This document shows, piece after piece, positions 53,801 to 62,176 of a stretch of DNA of 64,000 nucleotides. The DNA comes from Planctomycetaceae bacterium (GTDB lineage Bacteria; Planctomycetota; Planctomycetia; Planctomycetales; Planctomycetaceae): the NCBI GenBank assembly GCA_024742875.1, contig JANSXP010000001.1, positions 434,001 through 498,000 of the forward strand, read 5' to 3'. The notes below the pieces were generated by a model. The model searched no databases, was not told where the DNA came from, and saw only the letters and a program-made list of their open reading frames with translations. The translations under genes and the position numbers were made by a program. Positions within the stretch are counted from its first letter, which is position 1; every line of letters starts with the position of its first letter.

Positions 53801-55782
53801 CACTGCGACTGGCGCAGCAGGTTCTCGGGCCGGATCACCCCGACACCAGTGCGTGTCTGCTGAATATCGGTGAGGTGGCCCTGATGGCCAAAGACTATGT
53901 GGCCGCCCGTCCCCGCATCGAAGCGGCGATTGACGGACTGCAGCAGGAACGCATGGCCACCGGCACGGCCGCCTGTCTGGCACGTACGATGCTGGGATAC
54001 ATCGATGTCAGCCAGGGGGATACGCGGGCCGCGGTCGACGCTTTCCAGCTGGCGGCTCGTGACACATTCTCTCTGATGTCGACCGTGCTGCCGGCTTTGT
54101 CAGAGAAGGAGCAGCTGCTGTTTCTCCAGGAAGATCTGCGGGAAATGCAGGACGCCTGGATGTCGCTGCCCGTGGTGCAGCAAAGTTCCCGCGCGGCGGC
54201 CGCCGCTGCTGTCTGGCACCTCAACATGAAGGCCAGTTCCCATGAACTTCTGGCCACGCAGACTCGCCTAGCCCGTGACAGCAGTGATGTGGAAAATCGG
54301 GAGGCCTTCGAAGCTCTGATTGCCGTCCGGGAAAAACTGGCGCGGCTGAGTCTGCGGACCGTTCCGCCTGATGCGCGAGTGGCGCACCGGGAAGCCATCG
54401 CGCGGCTGACGGGCGAAGAAGAGCGGCTGTCGCGTGAACTTGGCGATGCCGCCAGCAGGCTGAGCGAAGCACGCCAGTGGATTGTGGCGGACACCATTCG
54501 CGCGGCCCTCAGCGAGAACTCGGTACTGGTTAACTTTGCCCGCATCCGTAATGCGAACTTCGCGTATTCCAGTGAAACGACAAAGTGGAAGGGCGAACGA
54601 TATGTGGCATTCGTGATCCCGCCTCCGGGAGGCGAGATTGTGGCGATCGACCTGGGGCTGGCCGAGCCGATCGATCGTCACATCGCGGCCGCCCGGACGG
54701 CCGTGCATTCTCCGGAAACCCTTGCCGCACTGCGGACGGATGGTGAGCAAAAGGCGGCCGGCACAGCGAATGTCGCCCTGCAGTCACTGTCGGCCCAGGT
54801 GCTGGCCCCTCTGCTGCCACACGTACGCGATTTCCGCCAGCTGGTCCTTAGTCCGGACGGTCAGTTGTGGACGATTCCCTGGGCCGCTCTGCCACTGCCC
54901 GACGGCCGACACGCCATTGAGCAGTATCAGATCCGGCTGGCTGTCAGTGGTCGCGAACTGTTGACAGAGGTTCACTCGCCCTCAGTGGAAACACAACCGT
55001 CGGCTCCGCTGATTGTGGCGGATCCTGGGTTCGACCGCAGTCCGGGTGTGTCTGTGGCCCTGAATGAAGGACCCACTTTGCGGACACGCACAGCGGTGAC
55101 TCGTTTTGGCGAGCAGTTTCGCCAGGTGAAGCGTCTGCCGGGGACGGCCACTGAGGCGGCCGCGATTCGAGATTCGGTGGCCAGGTTTGCCGGCGCAGCG
55201 CCCAGCATGTTTTTGCAGAATGCGGCCACAGAAACGGCTGTGAAGTCCGCCCGCAGTCCACAAACTCTGGTGCTGAGTACGCATGGGTTCTTTTTTGAGG
55301 CGCCGCGGCGCTACCAGGCCAATGCCAGGGGGCAGACCGCGGTGGTGCCGCAAAATCCGCTGTTGCGATGTGGTTTGCTGCTGGCCGGATGCCACTATGC
55401 GGACCAGGCGTCCGACGGTGAAGACGATGGCATTCTCACCGGGATGGAAATCATTGGCACAGACCTGCGGCAAACTGAGCTGGTCGTGCTGAGTGCATGC
55501 GAAACGGGTCTGGGAGATGTTCGCAGCGGTGAAGGTGTTGCCGGACTGCGACAGGCGTTTCAGCTGGCCGGCGCGCAGTCGGTGGTGGCATCGCTCTGGC
55601 AGGTGGAGGACCGCGCGACAGCGCGTCTGATGAACGATTTTTTCCAGAATCTTGCGGCTGGGATGACCAAGTCCGAAGCGCTGCGGCAGGCACAGCTGCA
55701 GCGCATTCGCTCGCGGCGTGAGCGTAACGGCGCCGCGCACCCATTTTTCTGGGCGGCCTTTACTTTGAGTGGGCGAGATTGA
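50836..55782 (+). CDS. Secreted SH3-TPR-CHAT protease
   Basis: 1,648 residues starting with a signal peptide (MRTCSLSAGFCFLTLLLVRP). Two SH3-like domains (about 30-85 and 570-620) are followed by long stretches of helical TPR-type repeats. The C-terminal CHAT domain (about 1300-1648) is a caspase-like protease: His1483 in VLSTHGFFFE and Cys1555 in VVLSACETGLGD, with the AGAQSVVASLWQVED strand behind it. Both catalytic residues are intact. CHAT proteases act in conflict and cell-death systems; this one appears exported and lies within a run of exported proteins. Confidence 0.9.
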   Translation: MRTCSLSAGFCFLTLLLVRPPVVAEEPFPVRVLRNGARIKDQDRVLGRAGQDMLLWVTRQSPDQQWAYVKVPATDRTGWISVADVENIRIPAGQRQTWEDAHGYLPQWQELVDAQLYSEAAELAEQSASQMQAALQESIGAVYPGYPPAATALNQAGVARLRADQVAAAVELLQRACQIAEASLGTRHPDTCLYAANLGDALARSGQFAKAILKFDAVLPVLEQQADQRVSLAGYLVRYGTALAEQQRIFDARIAFGKARRAVTARHGERSREVAHVQTQFARAMDRAGQHQTAVAQLQAALVIYREIVDAEDPLMIDTLNRLSASAARAGDFDSAQKWAQEAVTIQRRMVDAAAFPLASSLNNLGLALTSTDPSRARGVLEESLPLMESAAGADSFAASFVLKNLGRLQLEQTQYDQAQRTFQRVLQIRERTKGAADISLCEVRRLLADVDIAREDFDSARRHLHEGVRIQAAVAGVDHPSTRGDVRALRQLIDRTDGVHAELDALLADSRRRMRLQIRQDFPRTDYRLDRIAAEYRLQRILAGRQKLEPETQFFALEITAAAASIRTGEPVPKSLPAGTVVYAFRAQGDQALIKLPGEDTLGWVGQGSVTEIQYSPPLLEKLADADARLDLGLEQHLEGNNQQALQNIRAALQVFDTELGEDSAPAAAARFTLGGVLAGAGDVRLAVEECRKAEAALADLLGESHFETAKARNNLADALLSSGKPAEALRPAAQALQTASGFGDRQREFQAKVAGNVGLALLALTHYEAAREYFDYALKLSLTASGEDHFGTARCYLHLGRLHTQLKEFAEAESSFQKAYRIAERVAGPASADTTRAMVRYGRSLIASQKIAEGRRLIDEAARINLRERGPMDVSTIRSDAAVASVALSVADGRAARTMLESVVQRATRRLGDAHPEVLQYQMLLADALYLDGQAERALTRAQDVSDRLRTSFDETTRETIDAFRAVGVYSAALGRLDVARMNYERALRLAQQVLGPDHPDTSACLLNIGEVALMAKDYVAARPRIEAAIDGLQQERMATGTAACLARTMLGYIDVSQGDTRAAVDAFQLAARDTFSLMSTVLPALSEKEQLLFLQEDLREMQDAWMSLPVVQQSSRAAAAAAVWHLNMKASSHELLATQTRLARDSSDVENREAFEALIAVREKLARLSLRTVPPDARVAHREAIARLTGEEERLSRELGDAASRLSEARQWIVADTIRAALSENSVLVNFARIRNANFAYSSETTKWKGERYVAFVIPPPGGEIVAIDLGLAEPIDRHIAAARTAVHSPETLAALRTDGEQKAAGTANVALQSLSAQVLAPLLPHVRDFRQLVLSPDGQLWTIPWAALPLPDGRHAIEQYQIRLAVSGRELLTEVHSPSVETQPSAPLIVADPGFDRSPGVSVALNEGPTLRTRTAVTRFGEQFRQVKRLPGTATEAAAIRDSVARFAGAAPSMFLQNAATETAVKSARSPQTLVLSTHGFFFEAPRRYQANARGQTAVVPQNPLLRCGLLLAGCHYADQASDGEDDGILTGMEIIGTDLRQTELVVLSACETGLGDVRSGEGVAGLRQAFQLAGAQSVVASLWQVEDRATARLMNDFFQNLAAGMTKSEALRQAQLQRIRSRRERNGAAHPFFWAAFTLSGRD

Positions 55783-55841
55783 TGGCCAGTGCTCAGAACG
55801 AAACGAAGCAGGGCCGTTCAGGGTCCTTAGTGGAGAGGACG

Positions 55842-56657
55842 ATGAAATCCCACCTCGCTGTTCTGGCCGTACTCCTGCTGCTGCTCGTCGGTGCGGACGG
55901 CCGATGTGAGGCGCAGCTGTTTAAGAAGGCGGCCGAACGGCGGGCCAGCCGTCAGGGGGGAGCTGCGTCCGGACAATATCAGCCCCCCAAAAAAGGACTG
56001 TTTGGCAAGTCCAAAGAACCGAAGACAGGGGGACTGCTCAATCGCGGCGGCGGGAGCACTCAGCGGCCAGCGGCCGGCAGCGGACAGAATCAGAAGACGG
56101 GTTTGTTTGGTAAGCCGAAGGAGCCCAAAACGGGCGGTCTGTTCAATAAGAACAAGGTGGACGCAAGCGGGCGACCCATTGAAAAGCCCGGCTTGTTTGG
56201 CAAAAAAAGGCAGGCAAACGACGCCCGCTACGCGAATCAGTACACGCAGCAGCAACGCAACATGCAGGCGTCTGCCAATTACGTGCAGCGATCTCAAAGA
56301 GCGGCGTCCAGCGAGCCACTGTTCCGACCGTCTCATTCCGCTGAGGCGGCCGCGCGTTCGGATAAGTCGGTGGCCGACGCCTCACCGCGGACGGACGGCC
56401 GCAGTGACGTGAGTCTGCTGGCATCGCAGAAGCCGGACCTGCCCTCATTGAAGCAGGCGGCTGAGACGGCAAATGGTGTCAGCCGCCAGACCGTCGCCGG
56501 GTCCCGTCCCAAAGTTCCCCGTCGGACTCAGTCGATCCCTCGTGCGGCCCCGCCAAAAAAACTGCACAACACATCACAGGAACTGCCTGTGGCCAGGCCC
56601 ACGGGGACAATTACAGTGCCTGCCGAAGTCCGTGTATCTGCGGACATCCTCGCTTAG
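55842..56657 (+). CDS. Exported basic repeat protein (GLFGK repeats)
   Basis: 271 residues from ATG 55842, with a strong GGAGAGG ribosome-binding site; an upstream ATG (55779) overlaps the CHAT gene's stop. Signal peptide: HLAVLAVLLLLLVGADG, followed by Cys22. The mature protein is Lys/Arg/Pro/Gln-rich, with repeated GLFGKSKEPKTGGLL, GLFGKPKEPKTGGLF and GLFGKKR units. No fold; likely disordered. Position after the CHAT gene suggests a partner or substrate. Confidence 0.75.
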   Translation: MKSHLAVLAVLLLLLVGADGRCEAQLFKKAAERRASRQGGAASGQYQPPKKGLFGKSKEPKTGGLLNRGGGSTQRPAAGSGQNQKTGLFGKPKEPKTGGLFNKNKVDASGRPIEKPGLFGKKRQANDARYANQYTQQQRNMQASANYVQRSQRAASSEPLFRPSHSAEAAARSDKSVADASPRTDGRSDVSLLASQKPDLPSLKQAAETANGVSRQTVAGSRPKVPRRTQSIPRAAPPKKLHNTSQELPVARPTGTITVPAEVRVSADILA

Positions 56658-56916
56658 CTGTCTGCTTCCATGGGGCGGGCTGGTCGGACGACGTGTGCCT
56701 GGGTGCGCCCACGTGCGAGGGACGGGGATCTGTTCGCACGGCTGCCAGCTGCCCGCCACGGTGTCCGACTTTTACTGTACGGACGGTTGGGGTATTCTCG
56801 CGATGTGGCGATGACCGTAGTCGACTGAGCTTCCCAGCAGACGCGGTCGACGGACGTCTTGCTCCACTCCATAAATACCCGATTGCTCTGAGCACACGTA
56901 AAGACGGGCGACCCGT

Positions 56917-57798
56917 TTGCAACACCCCACCATCATTGCTCTGGGCGAAGTCCTCTGGGACTTGTTTCCTGACGCACCACAGTTTGGAGGTGCGCCCGCC
57001 AACTTCGCCTGTCATGCGGCTCGGCACAGCGGTCAGGGGGCGGAACATCAGCCTGCCAGCGTGGTGATGGCCAGTGCCGTGGGAAATGATGAACGGGGTC
57101 GGCGGGCACTGCGCGTGCTGGCCGACAACAACGTCGATGTGACGTGCGTGGAGACCATCGACGGGCGTCCGACCGGAACAGTGGGCGTGGATCTGGACGA
57201 TCAGGGTCGGCCACGATTCACCATTCACGACCATGTCGCCTGGGACCATCTCACCTGGGACGATGCACTGGCCACCCGGCTGTCGGTGGCTGACGCGGTG
57301 TATTTTGGGACACTGGCGCAGCGCGGCGAGCCGTCACGGTCGGTGATTCGGCGAGCGCTGTCCGTGGCAGAACACGCAATTCGCCTGCTGGACGTCAATC
57401 TGCGCTCTCCCTTTTACGATGCGGCCCTCATTCGCGAGTCCGTTCAGTTGTGCACGGTCCTGAAACTCAGCGATGAGGAACTTCCTGAAGTCGGGCGTGC
57501 CTGCGGTGTGCCGCTCGCCTCACCCAGCCAGATGCTCGCGCAGTTGAGGCAGCAGTATGATCTGGATCTTGTGGTGATGACACGTGGCGCCGACGGTGCC
57601 ATCGCTGTGTCAGCCGACCACGTGGTGGAACAGCCGGGAAGCCCCGTTAACGTGGTTGACACCGTGGGGGCCGGAGACGCATTCACGGCGGCTCTGCTCT
57701 GCGGAGAGCTGCAACAGTCCCCCCGAGCCGACACACTGCGTCGCGCGTGTGCTGTCGCGGCTCAGGTCTGCACTCATGCGGGGGCAGTCCCCGGTTGA
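56917..57798 (+). CDS. PfkB-family sugar kinase (fructokinase-like)
   Basis: 293 residues from TTG 56917, which is forced by an in-frame TAA six codons earlier. N-terminal IIALGEVLWDLFPDAPQFGG with GAPANFACHAARHSG and the C-terminal DTVGAGDAFTAAL anion-hole motif define the family. It phosphorylates a sugar (probably fructose or a related ketose) with ATP. The upstream 259 bases hold nothing clear beyond a presumed promoter. Confidence 0.88.
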   Translation: MQHPTIIALGEVLWDLFPDAPQFGGAPANFACHAARHSGQGAEHQPASVVMASAVGNDERGRRALRVLADNNVDVTCVETIDGRPTGTVGVDLDDQGRPRFTIHDHVAWDHLTWDDALATRLSVADAVYFGTLAQRGEPSRSVIRRALSVAEHAIRLLDVNLRSPFYDAALIRESVQLCTVLKLSDEELPEVGRACGVPLASPSQMLAQLRQQYDLDLVVMTRGADGAIAVSADHVVEQPGSPVNVVDTVGAGDAFTAALLCGELQQSPRADTLRRACAVAAQVCTHAGAVPG

Positions 57799-58005
57799 TC
57801 GGCCGTCAGAACGCATCGGAACGCGTGTTTAGTGCCCGTTCCGACCATGCAGATGGCCGTTTCAACCAGCCGGCAGAAACCACATTCGTCCAACAACAGG
57901 ACCAATTGGGGCGTATTGCGAGATAGAATCGCCGTGTGGCGAGGTTGCGGCTGTGAATCCTTCTGTCGTCGGATTAGGCTGACGGCGCAGGAAATTCGCT
58001 CATTT

Positions 58006-58482
58006 ATGCTTCAGAATCTGCACATCCTGACTCCCGGTCTGCTCGGTCGCTTTGCGGCGATCCTGAGTCTGGCCGTGTTTTTGCTGGGCAAGACGGTGCA
58101 TTTGCACCAGGAATGCGGGCCTGACTGTGGGGCCGACTGCCGGACAGACGCGATCTGCTGTTCGTGTCACTGTGAACAACATCACAGTAAATCGGACAGC
58201 GAAGATACATCCGCCCGAGAAGATGGATCCACCCGCGAACCGGACTCCGATCCCCTGCTGCCCTCCCATGACTGCCGCCAGTGTGTGGTTTGCTGTCTGC
58301 TGGCCCAAGTCCCTGATTGCGTGGAGTTTGTGACGTTCGAGGCGTCCGCTGTGCTGTGTCATCTTGAGACACGCGTGTCTGAATGCACCTCAAAACAATC
58401 GGCCCAGTGCTCGTGCTCCCGAGGGCCGCCGGCAGTAGCTGCTGCTGTGCCGCACGACGCCAACGGCTTCGTGTGGGTGTGA
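58006..58482 (+). CDS. Small exported Cys-rich protein
   Basis: 158 residues from ATG 58006; the frame is open to 57832. A hydrophobic segment (GRFAAILSLAVFLLGKTV) precedes 16 Cys residues in clusters (HQECGPDCGADC, AICCSCHCEQHH, HDCRQCVVCCLLAQ). Such proteins in planctomycetes often bind metals, e.g. DUF2946-like Cys/His proteins; the family is not certain. It precedes the DUF58 operon by 67 bases and may be its first gene. Confidence 0.65.
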   Translation: MLQNLHILTPGLLGRFAAILSLAVFLLGKTVHLHQECGPDCGADCRTDAICCSCHCEQHHSKSDSEDTSAREDGSTREPDSDPLLPSHDCRQCVVCCLLAQVPDCVEFVTFEASAVLCHLETRVSECTSKQSAQCSCSRGPPAVAAAVPHDANGFVWV

Positions 58483-58549
58483 TTCACACTGGCTGACGCT
58501 GTTGATGGGGCGTGTTCGACCCCGCGGGCGTTGCAATGACGAGGCTGCC

Positions 58550-59755
58550 ATGTCGACTGACCACAACGAGTCAGTGGGACGCAAGAGTATCGCTTTACTG
58601 GAAAAAGCGGATTCCGCTCTGACGACAGACTTCTGTCCCTGGGCGAACAAATACGTCTACTGGCTCAAAAATCCTGTTGCTGTGCTGGCGCTGGCTGTAG
58701 GGGGATCTGCGCTGTGCGGTCTCTTCCTGAACCCGCTCGTGTTCATCCTGACCGGGCTGCTGGTGCTCATTACCGTGATTGGCGTCGCGCTGCCGTGGGT
58801 GGCCGTGCGGGGCATTCGCTGCAATGTCATGTTCGACATTCCCCGAACGCGAGTCGGTCAGCCGGTGATTGTGCGACTGGCCATTCAGAATCGCTGGCCC
58901 CTGCCGGTTTGGGGGCTGTCGCTGATTCGAGGCTTCGCCAACGACGCCTCACTGGAAGGCGACGAGGGGGTTGCGCTCGCGCGAGTGCCAGGCTGGTCAA
59001 CGGTGGAGTATTCATGGTCCTTCGTGCCCCGGCGTCGTGGCTTGTACCCCAATGAAACGGCGATGGTGGAAACCGGGTTTCCCTTCGGCCTGCATCGCGC
59101 TCAGAAACAAGCGGTCGTGGATGGACGAATTATCGTCTGGCCGGCCACCGTGGCGCTAAAGGGGGTGCCGGATGCCAGTGACGTGCAGCCGTCCGAAGAT
59201 GAGTTTTCCGAACGTCGTGCGGGAGACTTTGGCGATATGATGGGCACCCGTCCGTTTCGCGCGGGGGACTCGCTTCGTCGTGTCCATTGGGCACAGACCG
59301 CCCGGCAGCAGTCACTGATCGTGACGGAGCGTCAGGCTCCGGCGATGACGTCCATTCGCGTGGTGCTCGACGTGATGGCTGATCATTACCACGACGAACG
59401 GACATTTGAAGCCTGTGTGAGAGTCGCCGCCAGTCTGTGCGAGTCCCTGCATCAGCAGCAGGCCCGTGTGGAACTGCAGGCGGGACCGAAGTTGATTGCT
59501 GCCGGCAACTCCACCAGCAGTTTTGGGCGTGTCATGGACGAACTGGCAACGGTCCTGCCGCAGGACGACCTCACGGATGCCGGAGCCGGTCGGGGGTTTG
59601 AGATTCGCGTCACCACACCGCATGGTGTCACGTCCGGTCATCCGCATCAGATTGTGGTTGGTGGCGAGGATCCGGCAGCGTGGGTGGCTCTTCGCGTGGA
59701 TGATGCGGGCGTTCAGCTGGCTGATCGCTGGAGAAAGGTGTGTCATGGCGCCTGA
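58550..59755 (+). CDS. DUF58 protein (MoxR-associated)
   Basis: 401 residues from ATG 58550 (GAGG ribosome-binding site six bases upstream; ATG 58502 is in frame). Two transmembrane segments at about 40-80 (VAVLALAVGGSALCGLFL, FILTGLLVLITVIGVALP), then the DUF58 motif RPFRAGDSLRRVHWAQTAR. DUF58 proteins act with MoxR ATPases in cell-envelope assembly or sugar-stress responses. Its end overlaps the start of the next gene by 11 bases. Confidence 0.88.
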   Translation: MSTDHNESVGRKSIALLEKADSALTTDFCPWANKYVYWLKNPVAVLALAVGGSALCGLFLNPLVFILTGLLVLITVIGVALPWVAVRGIRCNVMFDIPRTRVGQPVIVRLAIQNRWPLPVWGLSLIRGFANDASLEGDEGVALARVPGWSTVEYSWSFVPRRRGLYPNETAMVETGFPFGLHRAQKQAVVDGRIIVWPATVALKGVPDASDVQPSEDEFSERRAGDFGDMMGTRPFRAGDSLRRVHWAQTARQQSLIVTERQAPAMTSIRVVLDVMADHYHDERTFEACVRVAASLCESLHQQQARVELQAGPKLIAAGNSTSSFGRVMDELATVLPQDDLTDAGAGRGFEIRVTTPHGVTSGHPHQIVVGGEDPAAWVALRVDDAGVQLADRWRKVCHGA

Positions 59756-62162
59756 CGTCGTATCTCGTACGCTGGCTGGTCCGCGCAGCTTGCAGCGTCA
59801 AAACTCGGCATCCGCTGACGACAAGCCGCTGATTACCAGTCTGCGGCTGCACATCATTTGCCTGGTGCTGTCGCTGCTGGCTGCCTTCATTTTTACGCTG
59901 ACCGAACACGACGATCATGAGCACACCCTCTGGTGTGTGTTTGAGATCGTGATGCAGACTCTGCTGGCCAGTCTGGCGACCATCTATTTTCGTGTACGAA
60001 TTTCGCTGCTGAATGAAACGGGCGTGGTGACTCCAGTCCTGGTCATGGTGGCCAGTCTGAGCCTGATCTGTGAGCCCATTCAGCGGTTGTTGTTTGGCAC
60101 CGGCCATGCCTTCGAAATGCTCATCATGCACAGTCAGTGCAATCTGATGCTGGCACTGGCCGTGTGCGGATTTCGCATGGCGTTTCAGCGTCTGGCTGTG
60201 ATGATTGCCGTGTTCACCACCATCTTTTGCTGCACAATTTCCGATGCCTCCGGTTTGATGCCGCTGACACTCCTGTTTGTAGCGACCGCCGTGACGTGGC
60301 TGGTCGCTGCGTGGTGGGAGACTGTTGACCGTCGGATCGTCTCGTCGGAGACGGGAAAAATTCCGAAAACCTGGCTGGCAACAGCCGCCGCGCTACCGCT
60401 GCTGGCCCTGCTGGCGGCCAGCGGTTTCGGATCGAACAAAGTCACCACAGCTTTGAAGGGCTTCATGCCCAGTTCCGGCGGAACGGGGGAGAATGATCCG
60501 TTCTCTCGTGGCGGTGTGAACGATGGTGATGCGCTGATTGCCGGCAACGAAAATATCAAAAGCTTTGGACCGCTCGATGACGCACCGTTTGTGGAGAGTG
60601 AACAGCCGTCGTTGTACGACGTATTCAACGATCAGTTCGACGCCCCGCCAAAGAAAATCAAAAACCAGCAGCGGGCGATTGCGCTTCCGCCGGAAATGAT
60701 GAAGCACATCCATCAGAAAATGGCCGAAGCACGAAAGGCGGGGCGGGAATTTTCGCTGCTGCGCAGCGAAAAACGGGGCAACAGGGATCGGATTCGTGAC
60801 CTGAAGACCAAAGCCCTGTTTTACATCGCCGGTCGCACGCCATTGCATCTGCGGATGGAAGTGTATGACATTTTTGACGGCATGGAATGGGCGCCCTGTG
60901 ACGCGGAACCTGTGCTGGGTCTGAACATAACCAAAACCGAGGACCGTCACTGGCTCAATATACCGCAGGACGGAAAAGGTTTTGAGGTGTACGCCGGAAC
61001 GGCGGCGCACAGCGTGAAGAACGCCAACCTCAATGGCAATATTGTGCCGACGCCCGCACATCCGGTTGGTGTCAGTATCGACAAAGTGGACCGGGCTGAC
61101 ATGTATCAGGTGGATTCCACGAAGGTGGTTCGCATGAATCGCGATTCTCTTCCTTCGATGACGCCCATCAGTTTCGTTTCCCGCTGCGTGGATCGATCTC
61201 TCATCGCCGACAGTCATCGCGTGACGATTGTCCGTCGCACGACTGTGCGGACGCTCAATGATCTGACGGTGTCGCTGCCGCCGGGTGAAAAGATGGAGGC
61301 CATTCGCCGACTGGCCGTGCAGTGGACAGATCATCTGCCCCGTGGCTGGCCGCAGATTGCCGCCATTGAGTCGCGGCTGCGTGAACAGTACGCGCTGAAC
61401 CGTGAGGTGGCTGCCACCAGTGAGACGTCTCCGGTGCACGAGTTTCTGTTCGAAACACGCACCGGTGGAGAATACCTGTTTGCCAGTGCGGCGGCCGTGA
61501 TGCTGCGTTCGATCGGCTATCCTGCTCGACTCGTCAGCGGCTTTTATGCCCGCCCTGATCGCTACGACACCGACAGCCGTCATACACCCGTGATGGCCGA
61601 AGACGCTCACTTCTGGTGTGAAGTTTCTCTGGGCGCCGGAATGTGGCTGACCATTGAGCCCTCGCCGGGCTATGACATACTGCAGCCACCCCCCGGACTA
61701 CTGGCGCGACTCTGGGCTGTCATCGCTGCCATCGGGCAGCTGGCGCGTGACAACATGGCTTTGCTGACGCTGTTTTGTCTTGCGGCGACAATTGTCGTAC
61801 TGAATCGTCGTCGCCTTCAGAACATGCTGCTGACCCTGCGGTGGCGCCTCACTCTGCGAAAGTCGCCCAGCACCCTCGCTATTGGACTTGCCCGGCTGGT
61901 GGATCACCGGTTGCGACTGGCCGGAATCCGACGATCCGGTGGGACGACGCTGCGTCGCTGGGCGCGTCAGCCCGTGCTGGCTCCGGTCCGCGAGGAACTG
62001 GCACGCGTGGCCGACCTGGCTGACGAAGTGATGTACCAAACCCAGCGGACCGGGCAGGTTGACACATCCGAACTGGATTTGCTGGCCAGGCAACTCAGCT
62101 ACAGCGAACTATGCAAACTTCGCAGCCGTGCTGCTGCGAATGAATCCACTCATGCCGCGTAG
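59745..62162 (+). CDS. Transglutaminase-like membrane protein, catalytic Cys replaced by Glu
   Basis: 805 residues from ATG 59745, overlapping the DUF58 stop. Several N-terminal transmembrane segments (LHIICLVLSLLAAFIF and others to about 210) are followed by a periplasmic transglutaminase-like domain (about 500-650). Where the family has its catalytic Cys (GxCxxFA), this protein has Glu576 (GGEYLFASA); His622 (AHFWCEV) and an acidic residue (Glu638, TIEPSPG) follow. So the fold is present but classic thiol catalysis is not. The C-terminal region (about 670-800) is cytoplasmic and helical. Its gene lies between DUF58 and MoxR. Confidence 0.85.
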   Translation: MAPDVVSRTLAGPRSLQRQNSASADDKPLITSLRLHIICLVLSLLAAFIFTLTEHDDHEHTLWCVFEIVMQTLLASLATIYFRVRISLLNETGVVTPVLVMVASLSLICEPIQRLLFGTGHAFEMLIMHSQCNLMLALAVCGFRMAFQRLAVMIAVFTTIFCCTISDASGLMPLTLLFVATAVTWLVAAWWETVDRRIVSSETGKIPKTWLATAAALPLLALLAASGFGSNKVTTALKGFMPSSGGTGENDPFSRGGVNDGDALIAGNENIKSFGPLDDAPFVESEQPSLYDVFNDQFDAPPKKIKNQQRAIALPPEMMKHIHQKMAEARKAGREFSLLRSEKRGNRDRIRDLKTKALFYIAGRTPLHLRMEVYDIFDGMEWAPCDAEPVLGLNITKTEDRHWLNIPQDGKGFEVYAGTAAHSVKNANLNGNIVPTPAHPVGVSIDKVDRADMYQVDSTKVVRMNRDSLPSMTPISFVSRCVDRSLIADSHRVTIVRRTTVRTLNDLTVSLPPGEKMEAIRRLAVQWTDHLPRGWPQIAAIESRLREQYALNREVAATSETSPVHEFLFETRTGGEYLFASAAAVMLRSIGYPARLVSGFYARPDRYDTDSRHTPVMAEDAHFWCEVSLGAGMWLTIEPSPGYDILQPPPGLLARLWAVIAAIGQLARDNMALLTLFCLAATIVVLNRRRLQNMLLTLRWRLTLRKSPSTLAIGLARLVDHRLRLAGIRRSGGTTLRRWARQPVLAPVREELARVADLADEVMYQTQRTGQVDTSELDLLARQLSYSELCKLRSRAAANESTHAA

Positions 62163-62176
62163 ATAACAGACACACA

